A stretch of DNA of 64,000 nt from Tanytarsus gracilentus. Lineage: Eukaryota; Arthropoda; Insecta; Diptera; Chironomidae. The stretch is from positions 4,650,001 through 4,714,000 of the forward strand of contig JAXRKN010000043.1 of NCBI GenBank assembly GCA_038502055.1. Reading direction: 5' to 3'. Both the position numbers and the translations under genes were made by a program. Positions 33,473 through 43,858 of this stretch are shown one piece after another. Numbering within the stretch: the stretch's first letter is position 1; the number at the start of each line of letters is the position of its first letter. Below the pieces are notes generated by a model. The model was not told where the DNA came from and did not search any database. It saw nothing but the letters and a program-made list of their open reading frames with translations.

Positions 33473-34476
33473 GCTCGTAAGTGAAGAATTTTATTTAAAA
33501 TTTAATTGAATATCCAAAGTTATGATATAGGTACACGATACGAAATAATCGATACATAACTTCAGATGATGTCGAAGGAAAAATTATAATTATTACAGGA
33601 AGCAATACAGGATTAGGTAATTTTGCGTTTTTAAATTAATTACGATTTAAAAAAATAATAGTTAAAAATATTTAAGGCAAGGCGACCGCTCTTGAACTGG
33701 CAAGAAAAAATGGAACAATTTATTTTGCTTGCCGCAATGAGGAAAAGGCATTGAGCGCTATTGAGGAGATTAAAAATGCAACACAGAACAATAATCTTCA
33801 CTATCTCAAACTTGACCTTGGCTCACTCGCGTCTATTCGAGAATGCTCTCAAAAATTTCATGAACTCGAAACACGTTTGGATATTTTAATTTGTAATGCG
33901 GGTGTGTTGTCGCCACTAAATAGGACTTCTGATGGTTTTGAGATGAACATGGGAGTCAATCATTTTGGTCATTTTTTGCTAACGAATTTATTACTCGATA
34001 TGCTAAAGTCATCGGCACCAAGTCGAATCATAATCGTCGCATCTCAACTGTATTTAATTGGCAGTCTTAAAAAAGACGACATTAATAGTGAAAAAAGTTT
34101 TTCTAATACTTGGTTTCAATACGCCAATAGCAAGCTTGCAAATATTTATTTCATGCTACAATTATCTCGTCGACTTCAAGGAACTGGCGTGACTTGCAAT
34201 GCACTTTGCCCGGGAGTTGTCGACACTGACGCTGCGCGCTATCTCAATCCGTTCATGAAAGTTCTAATGTGGCCGATGATGAAAATTTTTTACTCAAAAC
34301 CCGAAGTGGGATGCCAAACAGCCGTTATGTTAGCCATTGAAAAATCTCTCGAGAAGGAAAGTGGAAATTTTTATATATCATGTCGAAGAAAAGATCTTTC
34401 ATCGAAGGCTCTAAATGATGAGAATCGTGAATGGTTGTGGGAAAAAAGTGAGGAAATGACGGGTCTTAGAAAATAA
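33469..34476 (+). CDS. Short-chain dehydrogenase/reductase (retinol dehydrogenase 11-14 type)
   Basis: This is a NADP-type oxidoreductase of the RDH11-14/WWOX-like SDR group, which typically act on retinoids, sterols or other lipids at membranes. The model is 33469-33476, 33531-33616 and 33677-34476: 297 residues. Cofactor motif TGSNTGLGKATAL spans the exon 2/3 junction. NAGV (ILICNAGVLSP), the NHFGHFLLTNLLLDML segment and the active-site YxxxK (YANSK) are all visible, followed by CPGVVDTD. The first coding exon would be only 8 nt (ATG AGC TC), joined to G-TAC-ACG. An alternative upstream start is possible, since relatives often begin with a membrane anchor that this model lacks. Family confidence is high; the start is uncertain. 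Confidence 0.82.
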
Positions 34477-34819
34477 TTTTTGTAACGTTCTAATTTTGAA
34501 AAGGTCAATATAAAAAAATTGGTGTTCGAATTAAAATCTTTCACTGAGAGAAAAAATAAATTTTAACTTGATTTTTTTTAAATTTTTATATTTTTAAAAA
34601 GTTTAACAATTTTTAATAAAATTGGAGAAAATTTAAAAATTACACATTTTATTGCCAGCAAGTAAAAATTTCCTTCAGTGTTCTTCAAACCCTCTCGAGA
34701 TCCGAACGAACTAGTCGGCGATTTTCATTTACAATACTTACGTGGTGTAAGAAGTTTTTCGAGAATAAATTAATCCATAAAATAGTTGTAAGGTCTAGTT
34801 AAAAGTAACCACGTCAGAA
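34477..34819. other. Intergenic region before glucosidase II beta
   Basis: This AT-rich stretch contains the SDR 3' end and presumably the promoter of the next gene. I see no other feature. Confidence 0.45.
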
Positions 34820-36567
34820 ATGAACGCGAATCTATCAATTTTAAGTATTTTCATAGCCCTAATAAGCCACATTTTATGTGATAAACCAATTTTGAGAGGT
34901 AAACTCGAATAAAGAAGTTTCATTAAACATTTATTAAAGTAGAATTTATACGTGTAGGAATTGAGCCTGAGAAAGCACCGCTATATGCGAGTAAAAACGA
35001 CAAGTTTGTATGTTTCGATGGTAAAAAGACGATAGATTTCACACAAATTAATGGTAAGTACAATAGGGTGGTGTCAAAAGATAATCTATATAATATCACA
35101 AATAAACATTTCAGATGACTATTGTGATTGTGCCGATGCCAGCGATGAGCCGGGCACTTCTGCGTGTGTCAATGGAAAATTTTACTGTATTAATGCGGGC
35201 TTTAAGAGTCTTACAATACCCAGTTCAAGGGTGAACGATGGTCTCTGTGACTGTTGCGATGGTTCAGATGAATACTTTAGCAATGCAAAGTGCGATAATA
35301 ATTGTATTGAGTTGGGATCGGCCGATCGACTGAGAGAGAAGCAAAAAGCTGAAGTGTACAAGAATGGCAATCAAGTGAGACTTGAAATGTCACAAAAAGG
35401 CAAACGACTGAAGGAGGATCAAAGAAATAAAATGGCCGAACTTGAAAAGGCAAAGGAGCAAGCCGACAAGTTACGCGAAGAAAAGCGTCAAATTAAAATC
35501 GATGCCGAGGTGCTTGAAAATGCAGCTTTAGACGTTTATAAGAAGGTCGACGAAGAAAATAAAAGACAAAAGGAGGAAGAGGAGGCTCAAGCGAATAGAA
35601 TTGAAGCCGAACAGACATTCATTAAATTTGATTCAAATCAGGATGGCAAAATTGAAGTTAAAGAACTTGAAACTAGAATTACGTTCGATAGAAATCGCAA
35701 TGGTATCGTTGAGATTGAAGAAGCTCGTTACTTCCTCGACGATAATGACGAATTAGACTTGGAGAGTTTTATTACTCTTGCATGGCCTAAAATTAAGCCA
35801 TTTATGATGCTCGATTCGGGCTTATTTAAACCACCTAAAAATCAGGAACAAAATGATGACGACGAGGAGCACGATGATGAGGAAGTGGAAAGAGATGAAC
35901 ATGATAATCAAGAGGAAACAGCTGAACTTGTCAATGATGAAGAAGAAAATGAAGATTTTGAGGGTGAAGACAATGAGACGAATGATACACATCCTGAGGA
36001 TGTAACGCCACCGCCGGTACAATATGACGACGAGACTCAACGACTAATTCATGAGGCAAACGAGGCACGAAATCAATACTCTGTCGTTGATCGTGAATAC
36101 CGAGAAATTGAGACCGAGCTGAATAATATTAGAAGTTCATTCGAGAAGGACTTTGGTCCTGATGAAGAGTTCGCTCCACTCAATGGAGAATGCTTTAACT
36201 TTGAGGATAGAGAATATGTTTATAAACTTTGTCCCTTCGATAAGGCTGTTCAGCAACCGAAGAATGGTGGCAGTGAAACGAGGTAATTGACACAGATTTA
36301 AATTGATGTTGAAGTTAATAAGTTTTACTTTGTAGACTTGGCACATGGGACGGCTGGAGGGGTAATGACTATAAAGAAATGCACTATGCCAACGGTGCTG
36401 GATGTTGGAATGGTCCGAGTCGGTCAGCAGTCGTTGAACTTGATTGCGGCTTAGATACAAGAGTTCTTGGTGTTTCTGAACCAAATAGATGTGAATACCA
36501 TTTTAAAATGCAATCACCCGCTGCATGTCTCTTTTCACCTTCATCTGATGTTCACGATGAACTCTAA
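34820..36567 (+). CDS. PRKCSH: Glucosidase 2 subunit beta (PRKCSH)
   Basis: This is the non-catalytic subunit of ER glucosidase II, which trims glucose from N-glycans during folding control. Four exons, 34820-34898, 34958-35053, 35115-36282 and 36336-36567, encode 524 residues (human about 528). A signal peptide (ILSIFIALISHILC) is followed by LDL-receptor class A-like repeats (DDYCDCADASDEPGTSAC; DGLCDCCDGSDE). Next come a long coiled coil, EF-hand-like loops (DSNQDGKIEVKE; DRNRNGIVEIEE) and a Glu/Asp-rich tract. The C-terminus is the mannose-6-phosphate receptor homology domain (LGTWDGWRGN, GAGCWNGPSRSAVVELDCG, RCEYHFKMQSPAAC). It ends in DVHDEL, so the HDEL ER-retrieval signal is present. 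Confidence 0.95.
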
Positions 36568-37162
36568 AGACACCACCGACAAAAAGAACTGATAGTAGAA
36601 TATCACAAAAATGCATCAGAATTTTTCTCTCAATTCTTTAATTTTTCATTAACGGTATTTTTAAATTTTCGTAACAAGTTATCGCGTTTGCAATCAAGCA
36701 AAAAAATTTGTTTTTGGACATTCCTAATTATATTTCAATTTGCCGAGGATTTCGCGTCGTTTTTTATCAATAATTGTATAGATGTGTAAAACGTAATTAA
36801 TTCTCTTATAAAAAATTTGCATAAGGTAAAAAAGTTGTCTGATATATAATAAAAAAAATTAAGAGAAATTTAAAGCGGATATTAACATTTTTTTCTTCGT
36901 TAATTTTCAACATTGTTTTAATAATTTAATGGATTCGCTTAACAACTAAATAGACTTAACTTTACAATGTGTAATATAAATACTTATCAGTTATGGGAAT
37001 TTTTATGGAATTTGCCATAATTTTTCAGATAAACTTTTAATCTATATTTTCACTCTAATCTCTAGAGAGTGCTTGAAATGGATGATAAAGTGCACATTTT
37101 CATTAGAATTGTTTTAATAGTTATTATATTGCACATAGAGCGTGGAAGCAACTTTAATTTTT
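36568..37162. other. Convergent 3' region between PRKCSH and the tyrosine-motif adaptor
   Basis: This AT-rich stretch holds both 3' UTRs. I see no RNA gene. A further 3' exon of the minus-strand adaptor gene could lie here, because its apparent last codons overlap a donor-like GTATGA. Confidence 0.45.
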
Positions 37163-40100
37163 TCATACCTTAAAGAAATCGTCGACATCGTTAGATTTGT
37201 CAGAGATCATGGCTTTTTCACACTCGGGAGTTTTTTCATCGTGTAATCTCTCATAAGGATTTTCCTTGAGAAAACGCACCGTGGATGGCTCTTCCGTGGC
37301 AGTCGACGATTCATCAATACTTAATGTCTCATAATTATTATTAGCAGTAGTAGGTGTGACACTTAAACTGCTCGTCATTTGATCATAATCTAAATGCATT
37401 TCGGAGCTATTACTATCGCTCGATGGTGACAAAACGGTGGAGTGCATTACAGCTGGAATGCTTGAATATATATTAGATTCGGTATCTAACTCCTCATTAT
37501 TTATCTTTAAATTATTCACTAAATTTTCGCCTATACTGCTGTAGTCATTTTCAAGCTTCTTAATAGTACTATAACCGGGAATACTTTCTTCATCACTAAA
37601 ATCCTTACTATTTACTTCCATTAGTTTCTTTCCAATTTGTGAATATCCTTCATCAATCAATGTGCTGCTTGTGCTGGAGCTACTCGATATTCGTTGAACC
37701 TTGGCCATTACGATCTCATAGTTTGGATCATAATCGGAATCTGTTGTGCTACCACTTGGTAAATTTTTCTTTTGCTGTGGTAAATTATTCATTAATTTAA
37801 GCGTCTCATATTTAGGATCGTTGTTGATAATACTAGAATCGTCTATCATTGTCTTCATTTTAATCTTTTCGCCAATTTGTGCATAGTGAGGCATTTCTGG
37901 TATGGACGTTGGTTCCTTATTGTTGTTTCTATCCGCCGGAATTGTCTCATATCCATCTCCAGACTCATTGCGTATTCGATTTCTTTTCTTTTTATCAATA
38001 GTCTCATATTCATTGACATATTTCAACTCTGTGATTCCATCGATGACGTCATTATCATCCTGTTCGGTGTTAATTTCATGACGCTTATTTAAAATTGGCG
38101 AAGTGCTCTCGAACGGCACACTAGAAAGTTTGCTTTTTTTCATTACTTTTGCATACATTCCTTCAACCTCTTGACGAGTCTTATTAGAATTGTTGTTGGA
38201 ATCTTTTTTACTTTGAGGCGTTGGCGGCAGTGGGCTGTTGGCTTGTCGTTTTTCCGGTTTGGGGGATCCTACATTTCCAATTGAACTTGTACAACTCGAC
38301 GAAGATGCTTGTCTCGAATGAATACTTTTTAATGTTTCGATTTGACTCATACTCTCTTCATGATGACTAACAGGTCTCGATGCACGAATCGATTGCATTG
38401 TAGACGTTTGAGATGCAACGGTGTTCGTTGAAATTGGTAATTGTGGTGGAGCTGACGCATTAATTTCCACCGAAACAGTCATTGGAGCTTGAATTTGTGC
38501 ATATGTTTCGGATCCACTTGTATACAAGTCGACAACTAGATTGTTAGGATCCTCAATTGCTGCATACATTTCATCTGGAAAGTCACAATTGTTAGAAAGA
38601 AAATAATATTTTCAAAACTATTTATTACCTGAATCATCAGAGACTGTCGCGTAATGTGAGTCCTGAATTTCTCGTCTTCGCCTCTGCTGTGCATTCGTTT
38701 GTGCAATAATATTTGCAAGAGGTTCTCTAACACTTATCGATGTGTATCCTTCTAAAAAAAAGATAAATTTTAATATAAATTACAAAAACAACAAATATTG
38801 ATTTACTTGAAGAATCTTGAGAGTCGCCACTGAAATGTTGATTGGGTGGCTGTTGATTGTGACTGATGCTCATAATTGGAGGCGTCATATAGGGAAGCTC
38901 TTGAGACGCTGATATTCGACCGCTAATTGCTGCCGAGGCGTCAAGATGAGACTCTGCGGTGCTTAAGAGATCATTATTGGAAGATTCTCGATGCGAAATT
39001 GGATTTTCAATTGTGGTTTCGTCTTCTTCTTCTTCCTCTTCCTCATCGAACTCGTCATCAATATTTTCTACTTGTGCAACACCACCGGCAGTTGCAGATT
39101 GAATGACTTGTGCATAAGGATGTTTAGATTTCTTCAATTTATCATAAGCGTGTTGCGGTGATTTAACTCTTGCGTACGGTGAACTTACGTCATCTGCCTG
39201 ACTCATAGAGCTGTGCTGTGAAATATTTGCAGGGTTCTTGGCAGTTGCGGATGGACTTTTTTCCATTTCTTTTTCTTGCAATTTATCGCCAACAGTCGCA
39301 TAAAGTTCAGAGTTATTGTCACCTGCACCCGTTGCCTCAATAACGGCCGGAATGTCGGGGAGACTTCGATGGGGCGCTGCTGACGATCTAAAAAAGCAAT
39401 TAATTTAATTAAATATTAAAGCAATAAAATGGAAAGTGCGATATTAACACAAAAAACATGAAAATTGCGTGCAAACACACAGTCGCACTTACCTCTTTAG
39501 TTCAAAGTCTTGGAAGCCATTTGTGAGTTTAAATGCACCGATTGGTAAGGTGGCATTTTTGTTATAGGCCGGTTTCGATTTTGGGTTTAGAGCATCGCTC
39601 GAGTCTGTCGCATCGATGCTCACATTCAGCGTACTGTCATCAAGATGCTTAAGCTTTACGACACCCTCAATTCCAGCCAATTCACTTCTGAGTGTCGCGA
39701 TAAAAAAAAAACATCGAGGGGGAGAGAGATTGAAATCACACACATGAACAAAAGAAGAAAAAAAGTAGAAATCAAATCGTGCAATTTGAAACAATAATTT
39801 TTTTTTGTGTAATCAAAATCCTATTCATGCGATATCATAATTTGTGTATATATACAAAAAAAGAGAGAGAAAAAAACTAAAGAAGCGAATTATATTATGT
39901 TGTAAAAAACCGATTTCATGTCGCGTTAAAAATTATCAAAGAGAAAATTGGTATAAAAAATTTCATTAAAAATTTCCGTACATATTTTTATTTCAATAAC
40001 GGGATTAGTGCTTTAAATCTCTTTATTCGCTTCTCATTCTGTTTTTTCTTCTCGTTATGCTCTCTTTTCTTCCTATTGTGCTACCACTGTCTATACTATG

Positions 40101-40294
40101 CGTTACTAGGCACAGAGTATTAAAAGTACATTTGCTTACTTTTGATTTCTCCTTCGCTTGCTGCAACAAAAGGCGCAAACGGCGAGCAGGGATGCAAGTG
40201 CTACCAAAAATGAGATGCTCGAGATGACCAGAACGATCTTTGGATCATTTTCATGAGAAGTGCTGCTTCCCACAGAGTCCATGTTGAAGTACAT
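37163..40294 (-). CDS. Transmembrane adaptor-like protein with many tyrosine motifs (PAG1/LAT-like layout)
   Basis: I do not know an established name. Minus-strand exons are 40294-40140, 39687-39493, 39387-38807, 38751-38629 and 38574-37163; all phases agree, giving about 821 residues. About 20 residues precede one membrane helix (residues 21-43, VLVISSISFLVALASLLAVC). Juxtamembrane cysteines and a basic stop follow (CAFCCSKRRR; Cys40, 43, 44), a palmitoylation-type arrangement. The rest is a long disordered, Ser/acidic tail with about 20 tyrosine motifs: YATV (twice), YARV, YAQV, YTSI, YAAI, YAQI, YAKV, YETI, YETL, YEIV, YSQI, YSTI, YSSI, YERL. Such Yxx(I/L/V) sites recruit SH2 proteins after Src-family phosphorylation. 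The layout is that of raft adaptors PAG1/Cbp and LAT; orthology is inference. The last codons overlap a possible donor, so another 3' exon cannot be excluded. Confidence 0.75.
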
Positions 40295-40975
40295 TTATGA
40301 GTTTTCCTTGTTATACACTACGAGATCGTGTACTTAGCATGTTATTCAAATATTTTTACTCGTTTGACCACTTTATTGAAATTTTAAGCCCAAAAATGTT
40401 TCATTCTAATAGGAATTTGCGACTATTTATTTTGTAAAGATTTCACTTTTTTCAATATTTTCGTATTTTTTACTAATTTCATTTGCTACGCGCTATACTC
40501 GATTGAATTTCACTAAAGTCGATACTAAACTCATTTTATCAACAACTTTTTTCGATTAATAACATTAACGAACTGATTTTTTCGATAAAAAAACAATTTT
40601 TGAAGTAATTTATTTAGATTTTAAAAATGCGTAAACATTGCGTCGGATATTCGAGTTTTTACTATAAAATTATTTAAAATTCAAAAAAACGTTACAAAAT
40701 TTTGTTCACAACAATTTTATTTTTTCATAGATTTTTTTCGACATCATAAATTTCTTGATATGGGTGTGTGTGATGGCAATGTCTTCGTTTTTATTTAGGA
40801 AATCATATGGCAACTGAACATAATTTTTATAAAATATAAATTAAAAGCTTTGGTTTGTGCAGAGGGAATTTAAAATTTCATCTTTTGGATACGCACGTGT
40901 GTGTAAAATTTTAATAAAGATAACAACGGAAACGCTTTAACTTAAGATTCAGTCAGCTAAACTCTCATGTAGCCC
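40295..40975. other. Intergenic region upstream of the adaptor gene
   Basis: This is the probable promoter and 5' UTR of the adaptor gene plus the 3' UTR of the phosphotransferase gene; both are on the minus strand. It is AT-rich and I see no other feature. Confidence 0.45.
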
Positions 40976-42519
40976 CTAATTTTTCTTGTCATTTTCTTTT
41001 ACTGGCGATCGTAATGTCACTCCAAAACAAATTCGATTGAAGTGGACGCACAATTCTTGTACAACCACCGTTCCATAGTTCCAATGAGCTAATGTTGAAA
41101 ATATTAGAATAAAATAAAGCAAAATTCTTTCAATGCGCGGAAAAGCAATGGAGCCAAAGAAGCAGACGGTCAAGTATAAAATTTGACTATTGTAAATTTC
41201 ACATCGTGTGTTTGACATCTGTGATACAATCAATTTGCAGCTTATATTGCTAAAAATGGTTCCAGTTAATAAGAAAACAGCTCGGGGATCGGTATTGACG
41301 ATGTCATTTGGTGAATAATGCAACCAAAAGGTTAAGACACCCAAGAATGCAAACAATGGTATAAGCGGTCGGATGCACTCGGTGAAGCTTCTCATTTTTC
41401 CTGTCTTATCAGCATACGAGCGATAAATATTGTAAAACACTATTGGTAGATTTGTTGATGCGCTTATATGCAAAACGTACTCGAGAAAATGTCCACAGTT
41501 AAGGTCAGTTCCAAAAAGAGGCATTTTCAAGATACTTCCGAATAAATAAGCCACCATGTACATTAACACACTTCCCCACATTGCGAGATCATAGCCCCAA
41601 GGAAGAAATAAAACGCCAGTGCTAAAAATGTTGACATTATAAAAGTTAATTGAAAATTAATTACAGCAATTACTGTAATAACTCACTTGTATTTCTCCCA
41701 ATGACTAACGTAGAAATTAAAGATGACAGTTAATGTGACATAATAGAATCGAATAGGCTCAACCGAAAACCTTTCACCGCGGCCAAAAACCGAGTACAAG
41801 CAAACGGGTATTAGTGACGCGGAATAACTATCAAGTCCATGGTCAAAGAGCTCGCCAAGTGGCCCACTTAAATTAATTCGTCTCGCCTGTTTGCCATCAA
41901 TTCCGTCTATACGAAACAAGAAGAAGAAGGAAAATTGTGAGATTAAGATTACACATCGCAATTAGATTGATAAGGAGTCGCTCGAGAATGTTGAAAAAAT
42001 TAATTAGCTAAACTAATACCTAGCGTGTAAGCGAGAAATATGTTGATGGCAGCAACGAGAAACACCCAATCAGGAATCGGCTCATATGACGGGTCATCGG
42101 TCTGAGCAAAAAAACTCCAATCGTAGTACGAGAAAAGGACGAAGTTTAAAGCAGTCAATATAAATCCAACAAAAGTCATGGTGTTTGGAGCGATCCATCG
42201 AGGAAAATACTAGAAAAAATTAATCAAATTAAATCACGAGTTCAATGCACACGGAAAGTGCAAAATATAAAATATCCGCTTATAACACTTTAATAATTTT
42301 TTTATGACTAATATTTTTTTTCACTTGTTAAACTTACTTGAACCAAGAAATTCCAAAACGGGTGCATAACATACACGCTCAAAGGACTCGTATCACGAGC
42401 TGAATACTGAGTTTAATAGAATTAAAATCAATCAATAATTTGGGATTAATTTTTAATTTAATAAAAACCACCTTGTATTTTGAAAATCCATCTAGTTTAT
42501 CTTGCGTCAAATAACCCAT
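40976..42519 (-). CDS. Ethanolaminephosphotransferase (EPT1/SELENOI family), non-selenoprotein form
   Basis: This enzyme transfers phosphoethanolamine from CDP-ethanolamine to diacylglycerol in the ER or Golgi membrane. Minus-strand exons are 42519-42472, 42406-42338, 42209-42020, 41906-41687 and 41621-40976, giving 390 residues (human SELENOI 397). The N-terminus LDGFSKYKYSARDTSPLS then VMHPFWNFLV is typical. The CDP-alcohol phosphotransferase motif is complete: DGIDGKQARR...GELFDHGLD (DGx2AR-x8-Gx3Dx3D pattern). SHWEKYNTGVLFLPWGYD and CKLIVSQMSNTRC are family-specific. About ten membrane helices are expected. Vertebrate SELENOI has a selenocysteine near its end; here the chain ends in TAG after RSPVKENDKKN, so this is the non-Sec form. 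It is divergent from CASK, 1.3 kb away. Confidence 0.92.
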
Positions 42520-43858
42520 TTTGCTTAATTCAATTGGACACTAGTTTAAAGTTAAGTATTTAAAAATTATTTACGCTGCCGAATCCTTTTTAATTGAACA
42601 TTTTTGAATTTAATTCGGAGAGTCAACTTTGGTGCAGCTGCTTTAGAAAAATGATTTGAGAGAGAACGATAGACTTTGAGTATATTTTGAGAGTTTCAAA
42701 AAAGTCTCTCGTACAACTGATACCGTTATGTACTTGAATTTAGTTTTGTTATATACTTCCTTTTTACATAAAAAGTGTTGAGAAAAAATAGGAATAAAAT
42801 AAATCTAAAAAATTTATTTTTTATTAAAAATCAAAACCAAATTTTATTTAAAAATATTAAAAAGAAAAAAATACTACATAAAAAATGTAAACACATATGA
42901 GTTGTGAAGGTTATGAACAGGTTGCCCTTACAATCAAGCACTGGAAAGAAATGAAGATTGGAAAATTCTATTTTTCTCGGAAAACTTGAAAGTGCAAAAC
43001 AAGTTTTTGCAATTTTTAAGCAATTTCAAGTGAAAGTTGATCTTAATATCGTCAAGGGCTCATCGTAAACGTCTGTCGCTTTATGAAAAACATCGAGTTT
43101 AGTGTAATACTCGTAGCTTTCGGTCGATAATCTTAATCCTAAGCTTTTATCCGCCCAGGATAGTTTGCAATACCTGTGCTAAGAATAGAAAACTTGATGC
43201 GTGAAAGTTGAAGGAAAATCAGTTGGCTGACACGAATCGTTCAATAGTGCTCCGATAAAAACTGGGCAGTGCCTAAGTAATTAAGCTCATTAAGAACGAG
43301 ATACGATTTTTTTTCTCTCGCACTACGACGATTTGAAGGAACCACCTTCCAACGTGAACGGAAAGCTTTTTTTGCAAAAATTCTCTGGAACTTCCAATAA
43401 GCTCTCTCAAGGATAATTCGTGAGAGAGAGAGAAAGGTGCACATCGGTTTTAGAGTTTTTAGTGTTAGAGACACATTCGACGAGAATTGATCTCGTTTCT
43501 TTAAAAAATTGGGACTCTTCCCAATTTCTTTAATAACGGTGCACAGTACAAAATTATTCCTCATTCTACGGCACTTCAATACCACCCTAAGACTGAAAAG
43601 TTTTCCTTGTTGACAGTATTTCTTCTTCTTATTTATTTTTTTAAGTTGTGCTCTTTTTTACTATCCCACTTTAAGGCTACAAAAAAATATTTTTTATTCG
43701 GAACATTTTTAATGGATACATAAAAAAATATTGCAAAAAAAGAGAGAAATATTTTGTAAAAAAGTGTGTAAAATTTTTAGAATATTTTCTAATTCACAAG
43801 AGTGTTGTGTAATAACATAAAAAAGGAGTCGAGGATTAAAACACATATACATAACGAC
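42520..43858. promoter_or_regulatory. Divergent upstream region between the EPT-type gene and CASK
   Basis: These 1.3 kb separate two divergent start codons and should hold both promoters. The right part has CT/GA-rich runs and an ORF (43241-43585, minus) whose product resembles no domain I know. I assign no gene here. Confidence 0.45.

Noticed and set aside
35822..36040. Hydrophobic 72-codon minus-strand ORF
   Set aside because: It is the antisense of the PRKCSH acidic tract, which always reads as Ile/Phe/Leu on the other strand.
36137..36484. A 115-codon minus-strand ORF over the PRKCSH 3' end
   Set aside because: It runs antisense through the MRH-domain exons and across their intron; no independent support.
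37140..37168. A possible splice donor (AAG|GTATGA) at the end of the tyrosine-motif adaptor
   Set aside because: I found no convincing next exon in 36568-37140, so I kept the TGA as the stop, while noting the doubt.
40930..40980. Selenocysteine readthrough at the EPT-type stop codon
   Set aside because: The stop is TAG, not TGA, so Sec insertion is not possible there.
43241..43585. A 114-codon minus-strand ORF between the EPT-type gene and CASK
   Set aside because: Basic, unrecognisable product in a CT/GA-rich promoter region; no splice context.
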